Under the pieces are notes generated by a model. The model was not told the origin of the DNA, did not search any database, and was given only the letters and a program-made list of their open reading frames with translations. 64,000 nucleotides of DNA, taken from contig JAXMBC010000001.1 in assembly GCA_046350055.1 (NCBI GenBank), positions 620,001-684,000 on the forward strand, in the 5' to 3' direction. Positions 18,112 to 26,550 of this stretch are shown here, piece after piece; the stretch's first letter is position 1; each line of letters begins with the position of its first letter. This DNA comes from JAEUIE01 sp046350055 (lineage in GTDB: Bacteria > Planctomycetota > Planctomycetia > Gemmatales > HRBIN36). The position numbers and the translations under genes were made by a program.

Positions 18112-18414
18112 ATGAAGATGACTGCCCGCAAACATCGGCCAAAATCGTTTCAAGACCTGGATACTCTCCTCGAGTTCCTGGGCATATCTCTTGAGGGAAA
18201 ACTGATCACTGCGAAAGAAGCGAAAGAAATTGGAGACGTCGGCGGCAACATACTTATGGAGCAAGGCGGTGTTACTAGAACTGATCCTCGCAATCCAAGC
18301 CACATAGGATTGGTCAGGCACGCGGTTCATCTGATGCGAGAAAAGTTCCTTGAGCTTCATCCGGAACACAAGCCCGAACTCGAAGCATGGTTTGACCACG
18401 GTCACAAACTATAG
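18112..18414 (+). CDS. Hypothetical protein, tandem paralogue 1
   Basis: 100 aa (98 if ATG 18118 is used; neither start has a strong ribosome site). It is soluble and mostly helical. It is clearly homologous to the next gene: KHRPKSFQDLD matches KHRPKAFYEFD, DPRNPSHIGLVRHAVHLMREKFLE matches the same stretch there, and both end in a Trp/Phe-containing LEAWF/LDAWF tail. The tandem arrangement shows local duplication followed by divergence. No family recognised. It is divergent from the structured element at 17775-17940. Confidence 0.65.
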   Translation: MKMTARKHRPKSFQDLDTLLEFLGISLEGKLITAKEAKEIGDVGGNILMEQGGVTRTDPRNPSHIGLVRHAVHLMREKFLELHPEHKPELEAWFDHGHKL

Positions 18415-18480
18415 TCCAGCAAGCCAAAGCATTGAGTAACTAGAATTTAGAAGGCTATAAATATACTGACAGGATACTGG

Positions 18481-18786
18481 ATGACGAATAGTAAACACCG
18501 GCCAAAAGCTTTTTATGAATTTGATAGGATGGTTGGCCTTTTAGCTTTGGCTTCTGAGACTGAGCTACTATCAGGAGATGAGGTGAAAAGGATTCTCGAA
18601 GCAGGCATGAAGGTCGTGGCTGATCAAGGTGGAATCGGAACAATTGAGAGCCTCGATCCATCCAACCCAAGCCATTTAGCACTTACCAAACATGCGGTGC
18701 ATCTCATGAAAAGCAAATTCTTGGAAATCCAACCAGGTCTAGAAGTGGATCTGGATGCTTGGTTTGAGACTGGACGGAGTCGTTGA
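18481..18786 (+). CDS. Hypothetical protein, tandem paralogue 2
   Basis: 101 aa. It is homologous over its whole length to 18112-18414, with conserved KHRPK, NPSH..L..HAVHLM..KFLE and DAWF. A 66-base gap separates the copies. The first half varies and the second half is conserved, which suggests that the C-terminal helices carry the common function. The spacing motif G.LL....EVK.I also appears in 29868-30176, the divergent partner of the second structured element, so the three may form one loose family; that is a weak inference. Confidence 0.65.
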   Translation: MTNSKHRPKAFYEFDRMVGLLALASETELLSGDEVKRILEAGMKVVADQGGIGTIESLDPSNPSHLALTKHAVHLMKSKFLEIQPGLEVDLDAWFETGRSR

Positions 18787-18909
18787 GTCTTCCCTAATGT
18801 TATCTGGCACTTGCTAGCTCAGCGGTCAAATCTAAGGAATTCTCGAAAACTCGCGTTACCTTACCGTGCTCTCAGTGAATAGCTTCATAGGACATGAGAG
18901 AGGCTGGAC

Positions 18910-19527
18910 ATGGACCGATACCGAAGCCCCAAAAATGAACAACACACTGAACTGAGTGACGGTGACCTCGTTACAGCCTTTTTGTCTGGTAATTTGTCGG
19001 CATACGAAAATCTGAGGAAGCGATACCTGCAACTAATCCGGTTTAGAGTAAGACTCCGGCTCTCCAACAATGATGACTGTGATGATCTTGTGCAGGACAC
19101 TGAATATGAAATTATCAAATCCTTGCTACACCATAAGTATGACAAGAGGGAGCCGTTGCGTCCTTATATCATGAGTATTGTGAATCACTTGCTCATAAAC
19201 CATTTCAGGAAGAGACGCATTTGCATCGATAGTTTTGATCTTAGCCAGGAAAGTGATCTATTAATGATTATTGACCCTATAGTTGAGAACTTGTCTGTAA
19301 AGGAATTATACGAAAAAGTTATGAGTACTGCATCTAGTTTAACCGACCTTCAACACAAGGCTTTTCGCATGTACTATCAAGATTTTCTGTCACATAAGCA
19401 AATCGCTATTAACCTGAAAAGCAGTGAGAACGCTATCAAGCAGGCAGTGCAACGTGCTCGGTTAGAGATTGTAAAAATCCTGGGTAACCTTGGGAGTGAC
19501 ATCCCCAAAAGTGAGGGGTGCGTTTAA
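18910..19527 (+). CDS. ECF-type RNA polymerase sigma factor
   Basis: 205 aa. Region 2 is LRKRYLQLIRFRVRLRLSNN followed by DDLVQDTEYEIIKSL and PYIMSIVNHLLINHFRKR, the usual sigma-70 region 2 layout. Region 4 near the end has LTDLQHKAFRMYYQDFLSHKQIAINL and NAIKQAVQRARLEIVKIL, a helix-turn-helix for the -35 element. Only regions 2 and 4 are present, as in ECF sigmas. The next genes encode a ZAS anti-sigma-like membrane protein and a TPR-CHAT protein in the same direction, so this sigma probably drives its own operon and perhaps a response program. AGAGGCTGG precedes the start. Confidence 0.85.
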   Translation: MDRYRSPKNEQHTELSDGDLVTAFLSGNLSAYENLRKRYLQLIRFRVRLRLSNNDDCDDLVQDTEYEIIKSLLHHKYDKREPLRPYIMSIVNHLLINHFRKRRICIDSFDLSQESDLLMIIDPIVENLSVKELYEKVMSTASSLTDLQHKAFRMYYQDFLSHKQIAINLKSSENAIKQAVQRARLEIVKILGNLGSDIPKSEGCV

Positions 19528-19587
19528 TCGAGCTTCTCTGGTTAGAGACTCGCACTAGGCGGCTATGCTAAAGGAGGGAACAATCCC

Positions 19588-20415
19588 ATGTTCGACGACA
19601 AGATGCAAGACCTGTTCATCAAAAAGGTCTGTGCGATCCAACAGCCCAATCCAACTGATCCGAAGCCATTCTTTAGCAAAGAGTGTATCTCACCACTCCG
19701 ATGGCAGGAGCATAGCCATTGCAGGAAGGCAAAGCAACCATTTCAATGGGATCCTGAAGAACTTGCTCATTTACAGACTTGTCTTGTCTGCAAGAGAATT
19801 AAATCATTCATGGAGAAAGATGATGGCAAGCTCACCGAGTTGTCTGATGACATTCCCGCTAATTCTTCGGCTAAGCCACATAAAGTGATATGGGCTTTAG
19901 CGGCGTCCATTCTGATTGCAGGCACAATCTTTGCTTGGCTGTTCTTTGGACAAGTCAAACCTGACCAGGGGATTCTACCCTCTGATCTCGCTCTGCAATC
20001 GCGTTGGGTTGCCACTGGTGGAGTACTAGGAACTCCTAAGGATGAGCGACAGTTTCAGCCTTCATTCAAAGCACCACCAGGTACTTGGTACATGGCTGCC
20101 ATTGAACTCATCGACAATGAAGTTCTGATTCGCCCATCGACTAACGAAGGGTGTGAACCGCTTGAGTCTACAGGTGGTGAGCTAGTTTTCCCGGAGACAT
20201 TTGTTCGTCCGACAAAAGGGGAAAAGATTGTGTATCTCATTTTATCCAAGAAGCCAATTGTCTCGGTTCTCAAGCAACTAGTGGCTGATGGTACGCTCAA
20301 ACTGCCTAGTGCGACTTCGACCAATCTTGCACAAATGATCGGCAATCGTTTGATCGGCAGCGAAAATAAGTTGGCCGGTGTTGGTCAACTGACACTCACT
20401 TCTTCTGAGAAATAG
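19588..20415 (+). CDS. Membrane anti-sigma-like protein with ZAS motif
   Basis: 275 aa with AAAGGAGGGA upstream. The cytoplasmic N-terminal part holds HLQTCLVC near residue 71, the HxxxCxxC zinc-binding anti-sigma (ZAS) signature. One transmembrane helix follows (ALAASILIAGTIFAWLFFG, about residues 109-128), then an extracytoplasmic beta-type domain of about 145 residues. The architecture and position after the sigma gene indicate a transmembrane anti-sigma that holds the ECF factor until a signal arrives. An earlier His/Cys pair (HSHC) near residue 42 may add a second metal site. Confidence 0.78.
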   Translation: MFDDKMQDLFIKKVCAIQQPNPTDPKPFFSKECISPLRWQEHSHCRKAKQPFQWDPEELAHLQTCLVCKRIKSFMEKDDGKLTELSDDIPANSSAKPHKVIWALAASILIAGTIFAWLFFGQVKPDQGILPSDLALQSRWVATGGVLGTPKDERQFQPSFKAPPGTWYMAAIELIDNEVLIRPSTNEGCEPLESTGGELVFPETFVRPTKGEKIVYLILSKKPIVSVLKQLVADGTLKLPSATSTNLAQMIGNRLIGSENKLAGVGQLTLTSSEK

Positions 20416-20430
20416 ATCACGGAGTTGCCC

Positions 20431-23220
20431 ATGTCACGTTACCTGTTCGTGGTGCTGATGCTGATGGTGGTCATCGCAAGCACGTTTGGAAGCTCCTATC
20501 TACTGCCCAGGCCCGATGACCAACTGCCAAAAATGAAAAGCGATCTTGAGCAGTTCTTGGCCAAGAAAGTATGGAATGAGGCCTATGGCGTTTCGATTAA
20601 ACTCACGAAGCTGATTGAAGCTGATCAGCAGATTGAACCACTTGTCAAAGCGGAATGCTATGACCTCGTCTCGCAAGCACACCATCGCACATTCCGACTT
20701 CGCGAAGCCGCCCGGTTTTCAGAGAAAGCAATTTCCATAAGGCGTCTTGAACGCCAGAAAGATAGACTGCGTATTTCAACAGATTCTTTTGCACAATCAC
20801 TTTATGATTTAGGCCTACGCTACGTCTTGCTCGAAGAATCATCCAAGGCTGCTGAAGCCTTTGCTGAAAGCCTGGCTCTCTTGAATCAAGACAAGAAAGG
20901 GGCATCACCTCTTCTGGTTGACCTCCATTTGGAATTGAGTCGAGTACATCTCTCACAAGGTGACGTTGAAACTGCAATGAATCGTTTGAATGCTGCACAA
21001 GAGGTACTGAACAAGCTGACTCCACCAGACCCGCAACGTTCTGCTGATGTGAGACTACAGCTGGCCGTTCACCATCTATCACTGCATGACCTACGCCAAG
21101 CTGGTGATTACCTGAAGTCGGCAGGTGTTTACTATTTTGCGAAGAAAGAAAAGACGCTCGGTGAGATGTGCGAGCGGTTCAATGTACTGCTTTTACAAAA
21201 CACCTTGCTTTGCATGAAAGGACAATTCGAAAGTGCTTCCAAAAGTATCGAGCGTGTCCTCTCGGTTCTGGTTCCTTTGAAAGCGAAATGGAATGACTAT
21301 CCGAGTTTTGTCGAACTCGAAGCGATGTATCGTTTTCAATTGGCAGTGGCGAAGTTGGGGTGCCAGGATGCCAACGGGGCTGAGGAGGAGTTCAGAAAAG
21401 TTGTTCAATTGGAAGAAAGCCAAACAGTATCCTGGTCCCATGTCTGTGCACTAGCACGGGTACATATCGCCCAAATTGTAGGCCAGAAGAAGGGCCGTAA
21501 CAAAGAAGCCATGGAATTACTGGAAAAGGCTTTGACCGTTCAGCACAACCTCTTGCAAGAGGGATATAACTTTCAAAGCGACGTACAGCGGTTACAGTTT
21601 ACCATAAAAATGCGGAGCGCCTTAGATGCCTATCTATCTTTGGCGGTGAAAGACCAGGCTGAAGCTACAAAAATGTATGGTCAGGTCTTGCGATGGAAAA
21701 CGGCAGTCTATTCTCGAAACAATCGAGATCGCAGACAAAGTAATGCAATATCCTCGAAAACGTACGGTGAAACACAGAGAGAGTTGTTGGATGCAGCTGC
21801 GTCAGTCCGCACATGGGAAGCGTCTACACCCACTGCAGGTTCATCAACACAAGTAGATCAACAGTGGATTGATCGTGGTGTCGAACTCCGTGATCAACGA
21901 TTGGCGTTAGAACGAAAAATGGCTGCGTTGCTGAAAGATGCCAAAGGACAAGACAGTGAAAGCCATTCGGTGTCTCCTGAACAATTGGCAATGCTGTGTC
22001 CCGTCGGAGCCCCCTTCATCGAATACTGCTGCTACGACCATACGCTTGAGTCACAGGGAGGGGATTGGGCAGTGGAGACACGAGTGTTGGCATTTGTTGT
22101 GCGGCAGGGGCATCCTGTCGTATGCGTACAGCTAGGACGTGCTGCCGACATCGAAAGTGCCATCAATGCTTGGTATGGACACCTGCTTGACAAAAACGGG
22201 ATGCCACAGTGGAATGAATCTGGGACAGCTCCTCTGCCTTCGCTACGTACGCAAGCACAAGCAATTGCTGATCTGATTTGGAAGCCTATCGAAAGCTTTG
22301 TCAAGAACTCTTCAAAAGTTGTCATTGCACCGGATGGGTTGCTGTGGCGGTTACCGTTTGGTGCATTGCCAGGAAATCGTGACCATCACTTCTTGATTCA
22401 AGATTATCAGTTGAGCTATGTCTTTTCTGGCCAACATTTGTCAGTTATCGCACGAGGTTCAAGGGAGACGAAAAAACCAAGCCTATTACTCATCAACGAG
22501 ATTGACTATGGCGAGAAGCAAAAAACAGGTCAGTTAGGGGACGTTGGAGATCCAGCTTGGACTCAGCGAATGTCGGCTACTTTTACGACGAACAACGGAA
22601 GTCTTAAGCCAGTGATCCTGACGAAATCGGAGCCAACGACTGACGCTGTATTCTCGCAGTTGGAAAACGGGTATCGCGAAGTGGTGTTATTTGGACATGG
22701 ACCCACACTATCAAGCAGCAAAGCCCAATCATGGCATGGAACCTTAGGCCAAACGGTATCGGGAACGCCGACAGAACAAAGATTTGCCTTGTTGCTGCAA
22801 CCTCGGGTACCGCTCGCTTACGCCAACATCGATCTCGCAAGAGGAGGTGGCCATAACACCCCAGCAGTGGCTGACTGGAGCTTGCTGAACATGAACGGAA
22901 CGCGTTCTTTTTGGTATTGGGGTTGTTCAGTCCAGCAAGGGCCAACTGTTTCCGGAGAAGGGGTAATAGGCATCTCTCGAGCATTGCACCTTGCTGGTTG
23001 TCAAACAACACTTGCGAGCTTGTGGCCTGTCAACGGCAAAGAAACCGAGCGGTTCGCGTTTTACCTTCACAAGCAAGTTTGGCAAGCTCCAGAAACTTCA
23101 CCGCCGACTGCACTCCGGAATACGCAGTTGTTTTCGGTGGAAAAGCGAGGAAATGAAGCTGCCCATCCTTATTATTGGGCCGGGTGGTACGTCATTGGAG
23201 ATATCCACACTGCCAAGTAA
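20431..23220 (+). CDS. TPR-CHAT protease-like protein
   Basis: 929 aa from ATG 20431 (a TTG lies six bases earlier). An N-terminal membrane anchor (LFVVLMLMVVIAS) is followed by tetratricopeptide repeats up to about residue 440 (for example AAEAFAESLALLNQ) and a C-terminal CHAT domain. The CHAT catalytic pair is visible: VVLFGHGP gives the His and FWYWGCSVQQG the Cys, followed by GISRALHLAGCQTTLASLWPVNG, the usual CHAT block. CHAT proteins are caspase-like cysteine proteases, and separase and Craspase effectors belong here. It follows the sigma/anti-sigma pair with a 15-base gap, which suggests a regulated proteolytic response. Confidence 0.83.
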   Translation: MSRYLFVVLMLMVVIASTFGSSYLLPRPDDQLPKMKSDLEQFLAKKVWNEAYGVSIKLTKLIEADQQIEPLVKAECYDLVSQAHHRTFRLREAARFSEKAISIRRLERQKDRLRISTDSFAQSLYDLGLRYVLLEESSKAAEAFAESLALLNQDKKGASPLLVDLHLELSRVHLSQGDVETAMNRLNAAQEVLNKLTPPDPQRSADVRLQLAVHHLSLHDLRQAGDYLKSAGVYYFAKKEKTLGEMCERFNVLLLQNTLLCMKGQFESASKSIERVLSVLVPLKAKWNDYPSFVELEAMYRFQLAVAKLGCQDANGAEEEFRKVVQLEESQTVSWSHVCALARVHIAQIVGQKKGRNKEAMELLEKALTVQHNLLQEGYNFQSDVQRLQFTIKMRSALDAYLSLAVKDQAEATKMYGQVLRWKTAVYSRNNRDRRQSNAISSKTYGETQRELLDAAASVRTWEASTPTAGSSTQVDQQWIDRGVELRDQRLALERKMAALLKDAKGQDSESHSVSPEQLAMLCPVGAPFIEYCCYDHTLESQGGDWAVETRVLAFVVRQGHPVVCVQLGRAADIESAINAWYGHLLDKNGMPQWNESGTAPLPSLRTQAQAIADLIWKPIESFVKNSSKVVIAPDGLLWRLPFGALPGNRDHHFLIQDYQLSYVFSGQHLSVIARGSRETKKPSLLLINEIDYGEKQKTGQLGDVGDPAWTQRMSATFTTNNGSLKPVILTKSEPTTDAVFSQLENGYREVVLFGHGPTLSSSKAQSWHGTLGQTVSGTPTEQRFALLLQPRVPLAYANIDLARGGGHNTPAVADWSLLNMNGTRSFWYWGCSVQQGPTVSGEGVIGISRALHLAGCQTTLASLWPVNGKETERFAFYLHKQVWQAPETSPPTALRNTQLFSVEKRGNEAAHPYYWAGWYVIGDIHTAK

Positions 23221-23400
23221 AAGTGAAATCTTCCGTGAAAAATGGCGTAGTATCTTGCACCTTTCCTGGCGTAGCCGCACTTGGATCAACACGGCTGGAC
23301 TTCATCGCGATATACTGAGCATGAACCGTAAGGATGCCCCCCGCAAAATGAAAGTCGCAGTCGAGTAGGTAGGGCAGATTACTCTGCCCCACCCCTCTAA

Positions 23401-23435
23401 GAACCGGACTGGCAAGTTGTCCCTGCATCCGGCTC
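23401..23435 (-). ncRNA. Group II intron domain V
   Basis: A 35-nt hairpin on the minus strand: GAGCCGGAT..., a middle stem GCAGG/CTTGC around the loop GACAA, then AGTCCGGTTC. This is the catalytic domain V of bacterial chloroplast-like group II introns, with the AGC-type triad as GAGCC. It lies about 100 bases downstream of the maturase stop, as expected. Confidence 0.88.
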
Positions 23436-23535
23436 AAGCTTCCGTAACGCCTTCATGGAAGACGCGGCATCCAAGTAGAAGGACACCGAATCGAGGATGT
23501 GAAGTCTCAGGCTGCGTGAGCAGGTCAGAGCGAAC

Positions 23536-24978
23536 TCATCGTGACTCAAAGTAGCTATACCACTTTGGCTCGTAGGGGTTCGCTTCTTCCTTAATGTGGA
23601 TATAGCGTGCGACTACCTTGTCAGAAGCACGGAATAACCGCACTTCCTTCATGGACTCGCCCGTCGTTTCCACTTCGCCGACAAACACCCAATGGCGGTT
23701 GCCAGAGTGATGGAAGTACTTTTCCATCACCCAACGACCGCTCTTGTTGGAATGACGTCGGCGTGCCCAACGCCAGAGAGCGCAAAAGATCATGTGGTCA
23801 ATGGAGACGAACGTCTCCTTGCTCGCAGCCCAGCGATGATAGTTCGCCCAGCCCCGAATGATCGGGTTGAGAAGAACGATCAAATGTCCGGGCGTGGCAG
23901 AGCAGTACTTCCGAGTCATTCCTCGAACCTTGGTGAGAAGGCGTTTCACGCTTTCTTTAGAAGGTCTGGTGAGGAACTTGCCGTGATACTTTCGGATCGT
24001 TTGCCCAAGAAAGTCAAATCCCTGTTGTATCGAGGTGATCTTGGTCTTCTCTCGCGAGAGTTCCAAGCCTCGTTCCTTCAGGAACTTCTCCACCAACGGC
24101 TTAACCTGATCGCGCAGGAGTTCTTGCGAGTCCCCTGTGATGATGAAGTCGTCCGCGTACCGAACCAGGTAAACCCGATTAGGCTGTGACTTGGTTTTGG
24201 GTTTGGGGAAGACCTCCCGAAGGCGATCTTCCAAGCCATCCAAGACCAAGTTTGAAAGCACGGGAGAAATAATACCACCTTGCGGTGTTCCTTCTTCCGT
24301 GTGGTGAAAGAACTCTTTCTCCAGGTATCCTGCCTTCAACCACTTCTGGAGAATCCGTTTCTCCAGGGGAACCTTCTGCATCAGCCATTCGTGACTTATT
24401 CTGTCAAAGCAAGCTCGGATATCTCCCTCCAGAATCCAATTCGCCGAGGTAGATTTACCAAGCAGGATGTAGCACTTGTTCAGTGCATCTGCACAACTGC
24501 GACCGACGCGGAATCCATAAGAACTCCGGTCAGCCGTCGTTTCCGCACAAGGATCAAGAGCTAGCAGGTAGAGAGCCTGCATGGCTCGATCCTTCATCGT
24601 CGGAATGCCGAGAGGTCTCTGCTTTCCATTGCTTTTGGGAATGTAGACTCGTCGTAGCGGCTTGGCTTGGTAGCCATGCTGCTGCAACTGTTGAATGGCC
24701 TTCATCTTCTGCCCTGGTGTCCGCCAGATTGCTCTGTCGATTCCAGGGGTGTTCTTTCCTCGATTCTCTGTCACTCGTTTCACAGCAAGTGCTTTTGCTG
24801 AGAAGGAGCGGGTGAGGATTCGCTGCAATGCAGCGACCTTGCCCCATCGTTCTTCTTGGGTTGCCTTCACGATTCGGGCTTGGAGCCGACGCACGTTTTG
24901 AGTAACCTGACACCACTTGATGTTGTGCCAGGTATCCATTTCGCGAGAAGCCGCACCAGTGTTGAAAGACACTGTCAT
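23536..24978 (-). CDS. ltrA: Group II intron reverse transcriptase/maturase
   Basis: 480 aa from ATG 24978 (MTVSFNTGAAS), with AAGGAGCAAGGCAG upstream; the longer frame to 25068 lacks a site. Reverse transcriptase blocks run from RVYIPKSNGKQRPLGIPT through GTPQGGIISPVLSNL to the catalytic YADD (LVRYADDFIITG). Domain X follows, with RGWANYHRW. The C-terminal part is basic, with WARRRHSNKSGRWV. I saw no HNH Cys pairs, so it may lack the endonuclease domain or carry a degenerate one. It splices the host intron and copies it into new sites. All core motifs are intact. Confidence 0.92.
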   Translation of the reverse strand: MTVSFNTGAASREMDTWHNIKWCQVTQNVRRLQARIVKATQEERWGKVAALQRILTRSFSAKALAVKRVTENRGKNTPGIDRAIWRTPGQKMKAIQQLQQHGYQAKPLRRVYIPKSNGKQRPLGIPTMKDRAMQALYLLALDPCAETTADRSSYGFRVGRSCADALNKCYILLGKSTSANWILEGDIRACFDRISHEWLMQKVPLEKRILQKWLKAGYLEKEFFHHTEEGTPQGGIISPVLSNLVLDGLEDRLREVFPKPKTKSQPNRVYLVRYADDFIITGDSQELLRDQVKPLVEKFLKERGLELSREKTKITSIQQGFDFLGQTIRKYHGKFLTRPSKESVKRLLTKVRGMTRKYCSATPGHLIVLLNPIIRGWANYHRWAASKETFVSIDHMIFCALWRWARRRHSNKSGRWVMEKYFHHSGNRHWVFVGEVETTGESMKEVRLFRASDKVVARYIHIKEEANPYEPKWYSYFESR

Positions 24979-25615
24979 CTGCCTTGCTCCTTGAGTCTGT
25001 TGGCCAGGCTGTTTCGTGATGGTTACCAAAGGGAAGTCTGCCCGCTTGCGCGTGGAGTGATGTTGCAACTCCTATCCAAGCCGTTACAGCCTGGCATTCG
25101 CTTTCTCCCTCATCCTTTACCCGCACTGCCATAGATCATCCTTGCGGGTGATCGTCCGTGAAGGAGCAGTACGGGCTTACCACGTTTCTTAAGGGGGGGG
25201 ACAGAATCGGGAAGGTCCTCTCTATACGCCGGAGACGCTTCACTCACGACAAGAGTAAGCCACAGCCCTTGTCCTGGTCTCAGTGCCTTTTGGCTCAAGC
25301 CTGTCAGCATCTTAGGCTTGTTCTTTATCACGACGCTAGCGAGAGTTCACCTATGTTGACCAACCGATTCGACCCTAGCTCCCAACCGCCTGATGCTGGC
25401 AGTCGCGTTGACACTTCGCAGCATCAACGCCCGTTCTTGCGAACGAAGGCATCATTGTCCGAGGGCTATTAGACGGTTCGTTACCTCCCCGCCGACCTCG
25501 TAGGGTACCGCTGGTGAGACAGCTGGTGTACAAAAGTTAATCCATTTCCTTATACACAGTCCTCCTTAAAACAGCGTGTCGCACGAACAAGATAAAGGAC
25601 GTTATTCGGCCTAAA

Positions 25616-25640
25616 GCCATGCCCGCTCGCCGGGCATGGC
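25616..25640. terminator. Strong GC hairpin next to intron 5' exon
   Basis: GCCATGCCCG-CTCGC-CGGGCATGGC is a perfect 10-bp stem. It lies about 32 bases upstream of the intron insertion point on the intron strand. No T-run follows on the plus side; on the minus side TTTAGG follows. It could be a terminator or a transposition or insertion landmark. Class C introns insert right after such hairpins, but the spacing here is larger and this intron looks chloroplast-like. Confidence 0.45.
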
Positions 25641-25715
25641 TGGCATACAAAGTTGTTGACAAGACCTGTCATCCTGTGGCAGTGTTGAATCTGACACTGC
25701 TGGAAAGGATGTCGT

Positions 25716-26000
25716 ATGGAGCAAGTAACAAGAGTCAGGATTGGCGAAGGGGGCAGGCTTGTCATCCCAGCAACGCTTCGCCAGAGACACGGCATCAAAG
25801 TGGGCCAGGATGTCATCCTTGAAGAAGCCGATGGCGATCTCGTTGTCAGAAGTTTGCAATCTGCACTCCAAAAGGGTATGGCCGAAGCACTTGCCATCAT
25901 GGATCAGTGCATTGATCCTAAAGTCGATCTGCAAGATGAACTGAAGAAGCTTCGGCAACATCAGCGAGCGTCGGAAGATGCACCTTTAGGTCGTTCATGA
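25716..26000 (+). CDS. AbrB/SpoVT-type antitoxin (VapB-like)
   Basis: 94 aa. The N-terminal 45 residues (VRIGEGGRLVIPATLRQRHGIKVGQDVILEE) form the swapped-hairpin AbrB/MazE-type DNA-binding domain. The rest is a helical, charged tail that would wrap the toxin. The stop overlaps the ATG of the PIN toxin gene (ATGA), the usual coupling of antitoxin first, toxin second. The pair starts a four-gene run ending in a tyrosine recombinase, each gene joined by the same ATGA overlap. It probably represses its own promoter. Confidence 0.88.
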   Translation: MEQVTRVRIGEGGRLVIPATLRQRHGIKVGQDVILEEADGDLVVRSLQSALQKGMAEALAIMDQCIDPKVDLQDELKKLRQHQRASEDAPLGRS

Positions 26001-26365
26001 TTTTGGATTCCTCAGCACTCATTGCTTTTCTTAAGCGAGAAAAAGGTGGAGACCTAGTTGCAGAACATTTGCCTGTGGCCTTCATTTCTTCAGTCAATTT
26101 AGCAGAAGTGCTTCACGTTTTAATTCGCGGAGGCGCAACCTCCGAGCAAGCACATGCAGTAGTTCAACATTTGATGCTGTCTGTTGAACCATTCACTTCA
26201 GAACAGGCTTATCTCACTACTTCAATGAGTCATTTAGAAGGCAAGCTCTCCCTTGGTGATCGTGCTTGCCTGGCTCTAGGCTTACACTTGAAACAGCCCG
26301 TTCTCACTGCGGAAAAATCATGGCCATCACTCAAATTGGGAGCGGAAGTTATGGTGATCCGATGA
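25997..26365 (+). CDS. PIN-domain toxin (VapC-like ribonuclease)
   Basis: 122 aa. The PIN acidic residues are visible: ILDSSALIAFLKRE (first Asp), NLAEVLHVL (Glu), SLGDRACLALGL (Asp near 90) and VLTAEKSW, where the last Asp is usually found (here Glu). VapC toxins cut tRNA or rRNA unless bound by their antitoxin. The gene overlaps its antitoxin by four bases and the following small gene by four bases. As part of the recombinase operon it may stabilise the element while it is excised. Confidence 0.88.
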   Translation: MILDSSALIAFLKREKGGDLVAEHLPVAFISSVNLAEVLHVLIRGGATSEQAHAVVQHLMLSVEPFTSEQAYLTTSMSHLEGKLSLGDRACLALGLHLKQPVLTAEKSWPSLKLGAEVMVIR

Positions 26366-26550
26366 CTCAGGAGGATCATTTCAAGGTCGAGTTGCCCAGC
26401 TATCTGAAGCTTTGGGCAAGCCATCATGCGGATCGCATCGGTTTGCCATCGCCTGAGAATTTCATTTTGCTAATTGTTCGCCAAGCGTGGCAGAAGGAAT
26501 ACCTAGAAGCATTAGAAAAGGCCTGCGAATCACAAAAGGTTTCGGCATGA
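26362..26550 (+). CDS. Small hypothetical protein between toxin and recombinase
   Basis: 62 aa from ATG 26362, overlapping the toxin stop (ATGA); the same overlap joins its own stop to the recombinase start. The longer frame from 26266 would lie inside the toxin gene and is not credible. The protein (VELPSYLKLWASHHADRIGLPSPENFILLIVRQAW, in part) is short and helical. It may be an excisionase-like or recombinase accessory factor, given its place. No family recognised. Confidence 0.6.
   Translation: MTQEDHFKVELPSYLKLWASHHADRIGLPSPENFILLIVRQAWQKEYLEALEKACESQKVSA

Larger units (their letters stand above)
23360..25584 (-). mobile_element. Group II intron with maturase (chloroplast-like class)
   Basis: On the minus strand the 5' end is GTGCGAC at 25584, matching the GUGYG consensus. 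Domain V lies at 23435-23401 and domain VI at about 23397-23368. The 3' end is ...CTCGAC at 23360, or ...CTAC at 23365. IBS1 in the 5' exon (CTTGTTC, complement of 25585-25591) pairs perfectly with an EBS1 candidate GAACAAG in domain I (complement of 25317-25323), and the base before EBS1 (A) can pair with the first exon-2 base (T). The maturase ORF sits in domain IV. Length about 2.2 kb. The element appears intact and perhaps mobile. Confidence 0.88.

Noticed and set aside
25585..25640. Group IIC intron inserted at a terminator
   Set aside because: The hairpin is about 32 bases from the junction and domain V and the 5' end fit the chloroplast-like class; IIC introns insert right after the stem.
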